Shown piece by piece: positions 1 through 8,699 of a stretch of DNA of 64,000 bases (the first letter of the stretch is position 1; each line of letters starts with the position of its first letter). Position numbers and translations under genes: made by a program. Under the pieces are notes generated by a model, which saw only the letters and a program-made list of their open reading frames with translations, was not told the DNA's origin and did not search any database. Origin of the DNA: CAYOZN01 sp964408455 (GTDB taxonomy: Bacteria > Planctomycetota > Phycisphaerae > UBA1845 > UTPLA1). The stretch spans positions 1-64,000 of the forward strand of contig CAYOZN010000025.1 of the NCBI GenBank assembly GCA_964408455.1. Direction: 5' to 3'.

Positions 1-155
1 TCGTCTATGGATATACTCTGCCCTTGACACGGGAGCGGCTAATGGGTGACACCTTGTCCGAGAGCCGGATGCGGGAAATCCGCTCGTCCGGTTCGATGAG
101 GGGGGTGTGGAGACGGAGTCGTTTTGGTGACAACCGCGCCACACCTCTACTCTAC
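1..155 (+). mobile_element. 3' end of a group II intron (domains V and VI)
   Basis: Positions 62-94 have the form of a group II intron domain V: a GAGCCGGAT arm, a GCGG stem capped by a GAAA-type loop, and a returning CGTCCGGTTC arm. The AGC catalytic triad lies at the 5' side. Domain VI follows as a hairpin closed by GGTGTGG (104-110) and CCACACC (139-145). The sequence then reads CTCTACTCTAC, a common type of bacterial group II intron 3' end, so the intron probably ends near 155. The reverse transcriptase would lie off the left edge; I see no convincing part of it here. The intron sits just past the 3' end of the AraC gene on the other strand. The domain V match is seen directly; the exact boundary is inferred. 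Confidence 0.8.
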
Positions 156-213
156 TTCGCCGGAATGGGTTCCGGTGGAAGGGAAGGCGCGGCCTTCGTG
201 CCGCGCCGAATCG

Positions 214-1032
214 TCACCGTGAACCCAGCGTGCGGCGATACTGTAGCGGAGAAACTCCATACACTTTTCGAAACCACCGTCCGAAATGACTTTGGTCGCT
301 AAATCCAAAGCGGACTGAAATTGACGCGATCGGTTCTGAAGTTCGCGCGATCTGTTTTGCGGCCAAATCGAGGCGAACGCGCCTCGCATATTCGCCGATC
401 GTGCAGCCGTGAAAGTGACGAAAGACGCGGGCCAGATGCGTGAAATGAACGCCTGCATCCTTAGCAAGGGCTCGAAGAGACGGCAGCTTGGCAGAATCGT
501 CGACCAACTGATCTGCGACGCGACGAATCCATACGGGTGCCGTGCCTTTGCATCGTTGGTCGGGCAACGCAGTGAGTTCGGCTATGATGGACTGAATGCT
601 GAGTTCCGAGACGATGTCGCTCCTTCCCAATTCTCGAAAGAGCCGAAACAAGAGACCTGAAAACGGCGTGGCCGTCAGAGATGTCACTCTGGTTTTTCCC
701 ACGAGTGTGGGCGGCTCATCACCGTTGAGCGCCAGAGTGAATGCGGTGCTCCCGCCAGGTCCGACCAAGGCACAGTGAGCCACGTCGGGTGGCAAATAGA
801 ACGCCCCGCCGCCGCCGAACAACACATCTTCCGTTCCGCGCAATTCGCGAGTTTGGCCGCTGAGAATGGTTACAAAGCGCGGCTCCGCATGGCAGTGCCA
901 GTCAAACGTGACGCTGGGGGCATACAGTTCGTGGGACGCGGAGAACTCCGCCCGTGTCCATTGGCTGAGGCGGCTCGATCCTGGCAAGTCCTGATCGTAA
1001 AAGAGTTTCTTGTGGGTGGAGCTTGTCGGCAT
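214..1032 (-). CDS. AraC-family transcriptional regulator
   Basis: 272 aa. The N-terminal half is a cupin-like sensor domain (W-H-C-H around residue 46, then beta-rich sequence). The C-terminal ~100 residues hold the two helix-turn-helix motifs of AraC/XylS proteins: the first around LRALAKDAGVHFTHLARVF, the second around GFSDQSHFGRWFRKVYGVSP, the family signature. The ATG is preceded by GGGAG. The gene is divergent from the erythromycin-esterase-like gene with about 270 bp between, so it may regulate it. The inducer cannot be told from sequence. Confidence 0.9.
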   Translation of the reverse strand: MPTSSTHKKLFYDQDLPGSSRLSQWTRAEFSASHELYAPSVTFDWHCHAEPRFVTILSGQTRELRGTEDVLFGGGGAFYLPPDVAHCALVGPGGSTAFTLALNGDEPPTLVGKTRVTSLTATPFSGLLFRLFRELGRSDIVSELSIQSIIAELTALPDQRCKGTAPVWIRRVADQLVDDSAKLPSLRALAKDAGVHFTHLARVFRHFHGCTIGEYARRVRLDLAAKQIARTSEPIASISVRFGFSDQSHFGRWFRKVYGVSPLQYRRTLGSR

Positions 1033-1298
1033 GCTACTCCCGTTCTAGCAGTCCAACTCCACCGGCTTCTAGCATATGCAGAGATATCCATGAGCTCAAG
1101 CCGCGGTTCGAAGAGCTCTGGAGGCGCACATTTTCCATACGGGTTGCTCCGGTACGAGTCTCCCTGTTTCACGCTTCGACTTCGCGGCCGGCCCGATGGC
1201 GAGCGACTCCAGTTGTATTTCCTATCGATTCGCCACGTTGACGCCGTGACGCTCGCGAGGGTGCCACACGCAGATCCGACAATCTCGGGAGGCTCGAC

Positions 1299-2708
1299 AT
1301 GATGACGGTCACAAAGTCCATCGCAATCATGGCGGCAATGGCGTTTATTACGGATGAAGTGGCGACCAGCCGACCCGCGAAGCGCAATCGCGAACAGATC
1401 CAGTGGGTCAAGAAGCACGCGGTTCGAATTCGCTCGATCGATCCAGCCGACGAAAACTTCGCCGACCTGAACGCGTTGCGTACGGCCATCGGCGATTCTC
1501 GTGTCGTGATCCTGGGCGAGGAGACGCATGGGGACGGCGCGACATTCGTGGCGAAGGTGCGGCTCATCAAATTCCTTCACCGCGAGATGGGCTTTGACGT
1601 CGTTGCCTGGGAAAGCGGGCTGAATGAATGCCGACATGTGGGCGAATTGCTGCGGGACGAATCGATTCCAGTGAGGGAGGCTGTTGAGGGCATCTTCCCG
1701 CTTTGGGCCACAACGGCCCAAGTCAAGCCGCTTTGGGAGTACGTCCGCGCGAGCCAAAAGACGAAGCACCCAATCACGATTGCAGGAATCGACTGTCAGT
1801 TGACCAGTCGACATTCGACATCGTATCTCTCAACGGCTGTTCGTCAGCTCTTCGAGAAGATCGAGCCCAGCCCGCTGACCGAAGATGTCATGCTATGGGA
1901 ACCGGCGCTCGAAGCGTACCTCGTTGGGATGCGGTACGCGAAGTCCCTCGAAGTCGCGGAGCAGACGAAAAAACAGACCGATACGGAGGCGGTGTGCCGA
2001 CAATTGCTGGCAATCGTCAGGCTTATCGAGGATCGACGTGAGGACCTTGTGAAGCACACCTCGCGCGCCGAAGTTGAATTCGTGCGTCGAGCATTCGTCG
2101 GAGCCGAATTCCAGGTGCGGCTCACCCACGCCACCACGCTGTCTGGCTCGATGCTTGCGAATGCCAGGATGCTGGGTTCGGAGCGAGACCGCTTGATGGG
2201 GGAAAACCTGACCTTTCTTGCAAACGAAATGTACCCAAATCGAAAGATTATCCTCTGGTGTGCCACAATGCACGCACTACGTCGCGCGCCGGAGGTCAAG
2301 AACCCGTTTTTCTTCGCGCCTGATCCCTTCAAAGGTGTCGTCACGCTGGGGGAAGTGGCTCACCGCGATTTGGGCAACGCAATGTACATCATTGGATTTA
2401 CCGCGGGTCACGGCTCACACGGCTGGTACAACGAGAAGGAGACTCAACCGGTACTCATGCCGGGGCGCGATTCGATCGAGCTATACTGCAGCGCCACGAA
2501 GTGGCCATTCTTATTCATCGATTTTCGCAGCGTGGCGAAGGATCATTGGCTGAGGAAGCCGCAGCTCATGCGCCCCATGGCATACCAGTACGCCAAGGCG
2601 GTCTGGCCGGAACAAATGGACGCCGTGATCTATATCGACGAGATGTTCAAGGCAACGGTCGAGGAGCTTTCGCCCCAGGATTACAACCTCTCGGTACCAG
2701 CAAGATGA
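1299..2708 (+). CDS. Erythromycin esterase family protein
   Basis: 469 aa, matching the EreA/EreB-like family (PF05139). The catalytic-site motif GEETHGDG is at residues 73-80, followed by a W-E-S-G motif and later conserved R, H and W-rich segments. Family members include macrolide esterases and succinoglycan-biosynthesis-type enzymes of unknown substrate, so drug resistance should not be assumed. A GGGAGG sequence precedes the start; ATG 1302 is an equally possible start. The N-terminus is weakly hydrophobic but lacks a clear cleavage site. It is divergent from the AraC gene and next to the group II intron. Confidence 0.85.
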   Translation: MMTVTKSIAIMAAMAFITDEVATSRPAKRNREQIQWVKKHAVRIRSIDPADENFADLNALRTAIGDSRVVILGEETHGDGATFVAKVRLIKFLHREMGFDVVAWESGLNECRHVGELLRDESIPVREAVEGIFPLWATTAQVKPLWEYVRASQKTKHPITIAGIDCQLTSRHSTSYLSTAVRQLFEKIEPSPLTEDVMLWEPALEAYLVGMRYAKSLEVAEQTKKQTDTEAVCRQLLAIVRLIEDRREDLVKHTSRAEVEFVRRAFVGAEFQVRLTHATTLSGSMLANARMLGSERDRLMGENLTFLANEMYPNRKIILWCATMHALRRAPEVKNPFFFAPDPFKGVVTLGEVAHRDLGNAMYIIGFTAGHGSHGWYNEKETQPVLMPGRDSIELYCSATKWPFLFIDFRSVAKDHWLRKPQLMRPMAYQYAKAVWPEQMDAVIYIDEMFKATVEELSPQDYNLSVPAR

Positions 2709-2785
2709 AATCAACTGGCACGGCGAATTTGACGCTTCCATTGGGCGGGCCGTCCACTATTGGCCAAGTCGCACGGCGTCGACAC

Positions 2786-3481
2786 TTATCCCGGCGTCAG
2801 TACGCGTTGCCTTGACAACGTGCCCTGTCGCAATTGACCTGCATCGACAACAAACGCCACCGGCTCGCCGATGATGCGCCCCTCCGTCGCCCACCGCCTG
2901 AACCGCGCCAGCGACATGATCATGCGCACGAACTCGTATCGGCGCCGGCGATTGCGGAAGTACTTCGTCTCGCGGCCAGCCGGTGTCATGCCGCTGGCCT
3001 CGTAACACTGAATCGCTCTCACGTTGTCGGGCGAGACAATCAAGAGAACCTCTTTCGCCCCGAGTTGGATAAATGCGTGGCACAATAATGATTGAAAGAA
3101 CTGGCGTCCGCGGCCACCGCCGCGCGCGTCCGGCGCGATGATGAAGTGACCGATCCAGAAGTCGTGCGGTCGATCGGGCATGGGGTTCAGTTCGGCGTAG
3201 CCGAGCGGTTGCCACGCGGGCCCCTGCCAGTAGAGATAGCGATTACCGCCGTTGCGGCCCCACGCCTGCACCTTGGCGGCCGTCAGTGGCGGATCGGTCG
3301 CAGGGGCGAGCCACTCGAGTTCGCGGAGACCGCGAACCCAACCCGACACGAGCGGCGCATAAAGGGAGTCGTACGCGGAGAGCGCAAACTGCGCAAGCGA
3401 CGCGCCGGCGGAAATGTCGCGTGCGCTGCCCGCCGCCCCGCCGACTGGCGCCGCCTTCGATCTGCGCAGCGAGTTGGACAC
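2786..3481 (-). CDS. GNAT-family N-acetyltransferase
   Basis: 231 aa. The acetyl-CoA-binding motif A is visible: beta strand GHFIIAP, then R-G-G-G-R-G at residues 120-125, then a helix. Motif B follows (V-R-A-I-Q-C-Y-E-A-S-G-M) with the typical N-x-x-A-x-x-x-Y-E-x-x-G-M pattern. The start is a GTG three bases after the ribBA stop, with GGAGG about 13 bases upstream, so it is probably co-transcribed with pgsA-ribBA. The acyl acceptor is unknown. The N-terminal ~25 residues are alanine/arginine-rich and may be untranslated if a later start is used. Confidence 0.8.
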   Translation of the reverse strand: MSNSLRRSKAAPVGGAAGSARDISAGASLAQFALSAYDSLYAPLVSGWVRGLRELEWLAPATDPPLTAAKVQAWGRNGGNRYLYWQGPAWQPLGYAELNPMPDRPHDFWIGHFIIAPDARGGGRGRQFFQSLLCHAFIQLGAKEVLLIVSPDNVRAIQCYEASGMTPAGRETKYFRNRRRRYEFVRMIMSLARFRRWATEGRIIGEPVAFVVDAGQLRQGTLSRQRVLTPG

Positions 3482-3484
3482 GGC

Positions 3485-4741
3485 TTAGGCATCCTCCGCG
3501 AGAACGTGCCCGAGTTTCTGTCGCTTGGTCTGAAGGTAGCGGCGGTTGTACTCGTGGGGCGTGGTCTGAATCGGCAACTGGTCGACGACCTGGAGGCCAT
3601 AGACCTCCAAACGGCTGGTCTTCTTCGGGTTGTTGGTGAGGATGCGAATCTGCCGAAGACCCAGATCGCGAAGGATCTGTGCACCGACGCCGTAGTCGCG
3701 TTTGTCGGCGGGGAAGCCGAGCCGCTCGTTGGCCTCCACCGTATCGAGGCCCTGGTCCTGAAGGCGATAGGCGTGGAGCTTGTTCAAAAGGCCGATGCCG
3801 CGACCCTCCTGCCGGAGGTAGAGCACGACGCCCTCGCCGGTCTCGGCGACGGCCTGCATGGCGCGATCGAGCTGTTCGCCGCAGTCGCACCGTGCCGAGC
3901 CGAAGACATCGCCGGTGAGGCATTGCGAGTGAACCCGCACCAGCACCGGCCGGGGCACGGGCACGGGATCGCCCGCATCATCGAGGCGGCCGATGTCGCC
4001 CATGCACAGGGCGACGTGCGGCTCGGTGTCGATGATCGACTGAAAGGCGTGCAGCGTCCACGAGCCATATGCATTTTTCAGCGGGATGGACTCGATGCGT
4101 ACGATCGATCGCTCGCTTTGCAAGCGATACTCAATCAGGGCCTCGATGGTGCAGATCTTCATGTCGTGTTCGTGCGCAAAGGCGACCAGGTCATCGAGCC
4201 GGGCGACTTCTCCATCGGGGCGGAGGATTTCGATGATCAAACCGCCGGGCTTGAGCCCCGCGAGTCGTGCGAGATCGACGCTGGCCTCGGTATGACCTGC
4301 CCGCACCAGCACGCCGCCGTGCTTGGCCTTCAGTGGGCTGATGTGCCCGGGGCGATCGAAGTCGGCCGGTTTGGCGTCATCGGCAAGGCACCGATGAATG
4401 GTGCGGCAGCGATCGGCCGCCGAAACCCCGGTCGTGGTGCCGAATTCCGCCGTCGCATCGATGGAAATGGTGAACGCGGTGCCGTGCTGCGTGGTGTTGA
4501 CGGCGGCCTGCGGATAGAGATTCAGCCGGTCGCAAATGTCCGGCGCAAGCGCAAGGCACAGTTTGCCCGCCGCCTTGCGGATCATGAAGTTGACCATGGC
4601 CGGCGTGACCAACTCGGCGGCGCAGACCAGATCGCCCTCGTTTTCGCGGCTTTCGTCGTCGACCAGGATGACCAGCTTGCCCGCGCGGATGTCCTCGATG
4701 ATCTCCGGAATGGAGCTGAAGGGTAGAGCAGGCGATGACAT
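3485..4741 (-). CDS. ribBA: Bifunctional 3,4-dihydroxy-2-butanone-4-phosphate synthase / GTP cyclohydrolase II
   Basis: 418 aa, the normal length for RibBA. The N-terminal RibB domain shows DDESRENEGDL, TGVSAADR and RAGHTEASVDLARLAGL. It makes the four-carbon riboflavin precursor from ribulose 5-phosphate. The C-terminal RibA domain has the zinc site C-x10-C-x-C (SQCLTGDVFGSARCDCGEQ) and the LRQEGRGIGL and LTNNPKK motifs; it opens GTP. The gene lies 6 bp after pgsA and 3 bp before the GNAT gene, so all three look like one transcript. I see no FMN riboswitch upstream, and no other rib genes are in the window. Confidence 0.97.
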   Translation of the reverse strand: MSSPALPFSSIPEIIEDIRAGKLVILVDDESRENEGDLVCAAELVTPAMVNFMIRKAAGKLCLALAPDICDRLNLYPQAAVNTTQHGTAFTISIDATAEFGTTTGVSAADRCRTIHRCLADDAKPADFDRPGHISPLKAKHGGVLVRAGHTEASVDLARLAGLKPGGLIIEILRPDGEVARLDDLVAFAHEHDMKICTIEALIEYRLQSERSIVRIESIPLKNAYGSWTLHAFQSIIDTEPHVALCMGDIGRLDDAGDPVPVPRPVLVRVHSQCLTGDVFGSARCDCGEQLDRAMQAVAETGEGVVLYLRQEGRGIGLLNKLHAYRLQDQGLDTVEANERLGFPADKRDYGVGAQILRDLGLRQIRILTNNPKKTSRLEVYGLQVVDQLPIQTTPHEYNRRYLQTKRQKLGHVLAEDA

Positions 4742-4747
4742 CGTGTC

Positions 4748-5395
4748 TCAGTTTCCTCCCGGGCGGATGCGTCCCGCCACAAGCAGCCGCGCACCGGCGC
4801 GCAGGTAGTCAAACGTCGCCGCCGCCGCCAGTGCCGTGGCGATGTACCAGAGCCAGACCGGCAGATCGGCCAGGACGGCGGGCACGTCCGACCATAATAG
4901 CATAGCGAGAATCATGAGAAGTTGAACGCCGGTACAGGCCTTGCCGGCAAGCCGCGGCTCAATATGCAGCCGGCCGGTCTGGATGCGAACCAGGCCAAAA
5001 CCGATGCACACGAACAGGTCCTTGGCGATGGCAGCCACGGCGACCCAGTTCGGAAGCCGGATTATTTCCAGCAAAGGGTCCGGTGGAGTGCCGGCCCCGG
5101 CCGGTCCCGGCACGCCCACGACTGCCAGGATGATGACCGCACAAGTGATGAGCAGCTTGTCGGCGACCGGATCGAGAAACTTCCCGAGATCGGATTGTGC
5201 ATTCAGCCAGCGTGCAAGCAGGCCATCCAGGGCATCGCTGATCGCCATCAGGAAGAAGGTGCCGATGGCGATCCACCGCAGCCAGTGCCCATCCGGCCGG
5301 TCGAGGTTCAGCAGGCACAGGACAAACGGCACGATGAGGAGGATACGTGAGATCGTAATACGATTTGGCCAGCCGAGTTTTGCGCGTTGAGTCAT
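4748..5395 (-). CDS. pgsA: CDP-diacylglycerol--glycerol-3-phosphate 3-phosphatidyltransferase
   Basis: 215 aa integral membrane protein. It carries the full CDP-alcohol phosphotransferase signature D-x2-D-G-x2-A-R-x8-G-x3-D-x3-D (DALDGLLARW to LDPVAD). It makes phosphatidylglycerol phosphate in the inner membrane. I chose ATG 5395 (MTQRAKLGWPN) because GGAAAGGG lies just upstream; a TTG at 5413 would add six residues. A Gly/Pro-rich loop (GPAGAG) between helices makes it slightly longer than average. It starts the pgsA-ribBA-GNAT run and is divergent from the LOG-family gene. Confidence 0.93.
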   Translation of the reverse strand: MTQRAKLGWPNRITISRILLIVPFVLCLLNLDRPDGHWLRWIAIGTFFLMAISDALDGLLARWLNAQSDLGKFLDPVADKLLITCAVIILAVVGVPGPAGAGTPPDPLLEIIRLPNWVAVAAIAKDLFVCIGFGLVRIQTGRLHIEPRLAGKACTGVQLLMILAMLLWSDVPAVLADLPVWLWYIATALAAAATFDYLRAGARLLVAGRIRPGGN

Positions 5396-5547
5396 CGTCC
5401 CTTTCCGGCGCAAGGGTGCAGCGACATTTAGCGCAGGGCCGGCCGATAAGGCAGCGGACGAGGACTTTTTGTCGCCCGACAGCGGGCCGATTATACTGGG
5501 GGTTTATCCGACAGGGAGAATCGCAAAAAAACGTCCGGAAATCGACC

Positions 5548-6606
5548 ATGAGTTTAACGCGCTTGTCAGAAGAGGAGCGGTCGGCACGGGATGCCGCCAT
5601 ACAGGAATTTGTCTCGAGATTCGCGCCCGGGCGCGATTCCGATCTGTTCGCCAACATGCTGAAGACGATCTGCCGAATGTCGCATGACGGCACCAGCCGG
5701 GCAGACGTGAAGCTGGTGGACAAGGCGCTGGCCGAGCTGCGCTATGCGTTCAAGATATTCGCACCGTATGAGGATATCCCCAAGGTGTCCATCTTCGGCT
5801 CGAGCCGCACGCCCGAGGACCATCCCGACTACATCCAGGCGGTAAAGTTTGCCGAGCGGATGCGCGTCGAGAACTGGATGGTCATTACCGGGGCCGGCGA
5901 TGGCATCATGAAGGCCGGCCATGGCGGAGCGGGGCGCGAGGCGAGCTTCGGCGTGGCTATTCGGCTGCCTTTCGAGCAGAAGACGAACGACTTCATCGAG
6001 GGCGATCAGAAGCTGGTGAACTTCAAGTATTTCTTCACCCGCAAGCTGATGTTCATGAAAGAGGCCAAGGCCGTCGTGCTTTTCCCCGGCGGCTTCGGCA
6101 CACAGGACGAAGGATTCGAGGTGTTGACGCTGGTGCAGACCGGCAAGACGCCGCTGGTGCCGATCATTCTGATCGACGCACCGGGCGGCACCTACTGGCA
6201 GCACTGGCGGACCTACGTGAAGGCGGAGCTGCTGCACACCGGGATGATCAGCAAGGAGGACATGCGCCTCATCAAGCTGACGGATAATGTGGAAGATGCG
6301 GTGCAGGAAATCCTGCGGTTCTATCGCCGCTATCATTCCATGCGCTACGTTCACGATACGCTGCTCCTGCGGATGAACAGTGCCCTGCCGCTGGGGGCGA
6401 TCGACGAGATGCGGCGCGAATTCGCCGACATCGCCGAAAACGGCGCAATCGACGAGATTGATCCCCTGCCGGAGGAGGCGGACGAGTTTCCGGACAAGCC
6501 GCGGCTGGCGCTTCGCTTCAATCGGCGATCTCATGGCCGGCTGAGGCAACTCGTGGATTACATGAACACGGTCGATCTGCCTGCCAATACGCCGGTCATT
6601 GCATGA
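5548..6606 (+). CDS. LOG-family Rossmann-fold nucleotide hydrolase-like protein
   Basis: 352 aa. It has the LOG/lysine-decarboxylase-like motif PGGFGTQDE at residues 180-188 (consensus PGGxGTxxE) and an upstream glycine-rich GAGDGIMKAGHGGAG corresponding to the nucleotide-binding loop. Characterised LOG proteins are 5'-monophosphate phosphoribohydrolases acting on nucleotides or cytokinin ribotides. This one has extra ~80-residue N-terminal and ~90-residue C-terminal parts, as in longer bacterial members. The start at 5548 is chosen because upstream codons overlap the pgsA promoter region and do not look coding. Exact substrate unknown. Confidence 0.85.
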   Translation: MSLTRLSEEERSARDAAIQEFVSRFAPGRDSDLFANMLKTICRMSHDGTSRADVKLVDKALAELRYAFKIFAPYEDIPKVSIFGSSRTPEDHPDYIQAVKFAERMRVENWMVITGAGDGIMKAGHGGAGREASFGVAIRLPFEQKTNDFIEGDQKLVNFKYFFTRKLMFMKEAKAVVLFPGGFGTQDEGFEVLTLVQTGKTPLVPIILIDAPGGTYWQHWRTYVKAELLHTGMISKEDMRLIKLTDNVEDAVQEILRFYRRYHSMRYVHDTLLLRMNSALPLGAIDEMRREFADIAENGAIDEIDPLPEEADEFPDKPRLALRFNRRSHGRLRQLVDYMNTVDLPANTPVIA

Positions 6607-6728
6607 GCACCGGTGCGGCGGCCCGGCGAACGCGGTGAGCTATCGCCGCCCCCGTGCGGGTCGGCGCGCAAATCCAAGTGTGCGGCCCTCAGATTGCACT
6701 ATTGAATGACCCAACTGGAAAAAAGACG

Positions 6729-7394
6729 ATGCTGCGCAGTCTCGTGATCGTTAGCCTCATCGTTGCCCCGCCGATCGGCGTGGCCGTCTGGGAGAAGTGG
6801 CCGGCGGTGCGGCCCTATCCGAAGCGTTTCGCCGCGATTGACGAGCGCGGTTTATATCGTGGGGGCTATCCGACAGAGCGGAACATCCGCAAGCTCCACG
6901 AGTCGCAGAAGATCCGCACGATTGTGGCCCTGACCGGGAAGGTCGACGGGGCCGAAGAGCGAAAGGCCCTGGCGGCGGCCGAGGGATTGGGCATTCGCGT
7001 TCACCGTTTTCCGATGCCCGGCGACGGCCGCGGCGAATTCGCCGCTCTGGACATGGCGGCCGATGCCATCAACCGGCAGGAGGACTGGCCGCTGTATTTT
7101 CACTGCCAGGCGGGCGAACAGCGGAGCAACGCGGCCCTGGCGGCATGGCGAATGCGCCACTGCGGCTACACGCTCGAACAGGCGCTGGACGAACTGATCG
7201 ACAAGCACGATCTTGAGCCGGACGACTCGAAAGAGCGGCGGCTCGTGGAGCACCTGACACAGTACGCCCGGCGGCATCTGCGCCTGCCGGTAGGTGCCTC
7301 GACCAGGGCGCCCACCGCATCGCCCAAGGCGGCAGGCGCCGCGGCCGTGAGCCCGGGCGCTATCGGCGGCGCCCAGCCATCGCGCGAGAACTGA
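6729..7394 (+). CDS. Membrane-anchored protein tyrosine/dual-specificity phosphatase
   Basis: 221 aa. A hydrophobic N-terminal segment (residues 4-20) is a likely membrane anchor. The catalytic P-loop HCQAGEQR (C126, R132) fits the C-x5-R signature of Cys-based phosphatases. The upstream LYRGGYPTE segment is typical of bacterial DSP-like and plant-type phosphatases. The C-terminus is Ala/Pro-rich and probably disordered. The start at 6729 places the signal-like helix at the N-terminus. The aroF gene begins 5 bp after its stop, suggesting shared transcription without an obvious functional link. Confidence 0.82.
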   Translation: MLRSLVIVSLIVAPPIGVAVWEKWPAVRPYPKRFAAIDERGLYRGGYPTERNIRKLHESQKIRTIVALTGKVDGAEERKALAAAEGLGIRVHRFPMPGDGRGEFAALDMAADAINRQEDWPLYFHCQAGEQRSNAALAAWRMRHCGYTLEQALDELIDKHDLEPDDSKERRLVEHLTQYARRHLRLPVGASTRAPTASPKAAGAAAVSPGAIGGAQPSREN

Positions 7395-7399
7395 CGCCC

Positions 7400-8413
7400 A
7401 TGCTCATCCTCATGCAGACCCAGGCGACGCGGCAGCAGATTGATGCCGTGTGCCAGCGCATCCGGCAGCTCGGCTTTCAGCCACACGAGATTCCCGGCTC
7501 CACGCGCGTCGTGATCGGCATTACAGGGAATCAGAGCGCCGTCTCGCCCGAGCACTTTCTCGATCTACTGGGCGTGTCCGAGTGCGTGCCCGTTTCCAAT
7601 CCGTACAAGCTGGTGAGTCGCGAGATGAAGCCGGAGCCGACGATCATCGACGTGGGCGGCGTGAAGATCGGCGGCGGCGATCTGACGATCATCGCGGGGC
7701 CGTGCTCGGTCGAATCGAAGGCGCAGATCTATGAATCGGCCGAGATTGTCGCGCGGGCGGGGGTAAAGCTGCTGCGCGGCGGTGCCTACAAGCCGCGCAC
7801 GAGCCCGTACGCCTTTCAGGGCATGAAAGAGGATGGTCTGCGCCTGCTCGACGACGTGCGGCGGGAGTTCGGGCTTAAGATCGTGACCGAGGTGAAGGAC
7901 AGCGAAACGTTGGACGAAGTCGTGGCGGTGGCCGACGTGCTTCAGGTCGGTGCTCGGAACATGCAGAACTTTTCGCTGCTGGAGGCCTGCGGTCGGGTGC
8001 GCAAGCCGGTACTGCTGAAGCGCGGCATGAGTGCCACGCTGAAGGAGCTGCTGATGGCGGCGGAGTATCTGCTGGCCCTGGGCAATTACGAGGTGATGCT
8101 GTGCGAGCGCGGCATCCGCACCTTTGAAACGATGACGCGAAACACGTTCGACATCTCGGCCATTCCGATGATCAAGCACCATACGCACCTGCCGGTGGTC
8201 GCGGATCCGTCGCACGGCGTGGGCATCCACTGGGCAGTGCCGTCCATGGCGCGGGCCTCGGCGGTGGCGGGGGCGGATGCGGTCATGGTCGAGGTGCATC
8301 CGCATCCCGAAAAGGCGCTGTCCGACGGGGGGCAGTCGCTGGCGCCGGAGGAATTTGGCCGGCTGGTGCGCGATCTGAATGAGCTGGGTGTCTGGCGATC
8401 CAGGCACGCGTAA
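7400..8413 (+). CDS. aroF: 3-deoxy-7-phosphoheptulonate synthase (DAHP synthase, type I-beta)
   Basis: 337 aa. Residues 1-70 form the ferredoxin-like/ACT-type regulatory domain seen in Thermotoga-type enzymes. The barrel that follows contains AGPCSVES, LRGGAYKPRTSPYAFQG, QVGARNMQNF, LLKRGM and DPSHGVG, all conserved in the DAHP synthase I/KdsA family. It condenses phosphoenolpyruvate and erythrose 4-phosphate at the start of the shikimate pathway. The extra N-terminal domain argues for feedback control by an aromatic amino acid. No other aro gene is nearby. Confidence 0.95.
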   Translation: MLILMQTQATRQQIDAVCQRIRQLGFQPHEIPGSTRVVIGITGNQSAVSPEHFLDLLGVSECVPVSNPYKLVSREMKPEPTIIDVGGVKIGGGDLTIIAGPCSVESKAQIYESAEIVARAGVKLLRGGAYKPRTSPYAFQGMKEDGLRLLDDVRREFGLKIVTEVKDSETLDEVVAVADVLQVGARNMQNFSLLEACGRVRKPVLLKRGMSATLKELLMAAEYLLALGNYEVMLCERGIRTFETMTRNTFDISAIPMIKHHTHLPVVADPSHGVGIHWAVPSMARASAVAGADAVMVEVHPHPEKALSDGGQSLAPEEFGRLVRDLNELGVWRSRHA

Positions 8414-8495
8414 ACCTTGTGAATCGGGCCTCGGAACCTGTCTTTGGCTTTGCATCAGTATTGGAAAAGACGCGTTCCACGCATATCATCCAGGA

Positions 8496-8699
8496 ATGAT
8501 CGGGCGCGAACAAATCGAGGCGTATCGAAGGATGTCACCAGAAGAGCGCTGGCGCGAGGTTGAAGCGCTGATGGCGTTTGCCTGGCGATTTCTAAAACAA
8601 CTGCCGCGTGAGGAAAGAGAACGCCGACTCGCGATTGATCGTCAAGCGCACGACAGGGCCGATGAGGTTATGCTTGCACATCTTCGGCGGCATTCATGA
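8496..8699 (+). CDS. Small hypothetical protein paired with a nucleotidyltransferase
   Basis: 67 aa, charged and alpha-helical, with an R-M-S-P-E-E-R segment near residue 11. It ends in an ATGA overlap with the following nucleotidyltransferase gene, so the two are translationally coupled. The chosen ATG follows AGGA. Short helical partners next to MNT-like nucleotidyltransferases are common in toxin-antitoxin-like pairs; whether this is one is inference from position only. I do not recognise a named family. Confidence 0.65.
   Translation: MIGREQIEAYRRMSPEERWREVEALMAFAWRFLKQLPREERERRLAIDRQAHDRADEVMLAHLRRHS

Noticed and set aside
24..302. 92-aa frame at the left edge
   Set aside because: It runs through group II intron domains V and VI, whose RNA structure explains the sequence.
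1299..2708. Macrolide resistance gene
   Set aside because: The family is broad; sequence alone does not support the drug substrate.
3092..4726. 544-aa plus-strand frame
   Set aside because: Antisense of ribBA and the GNAT gene.
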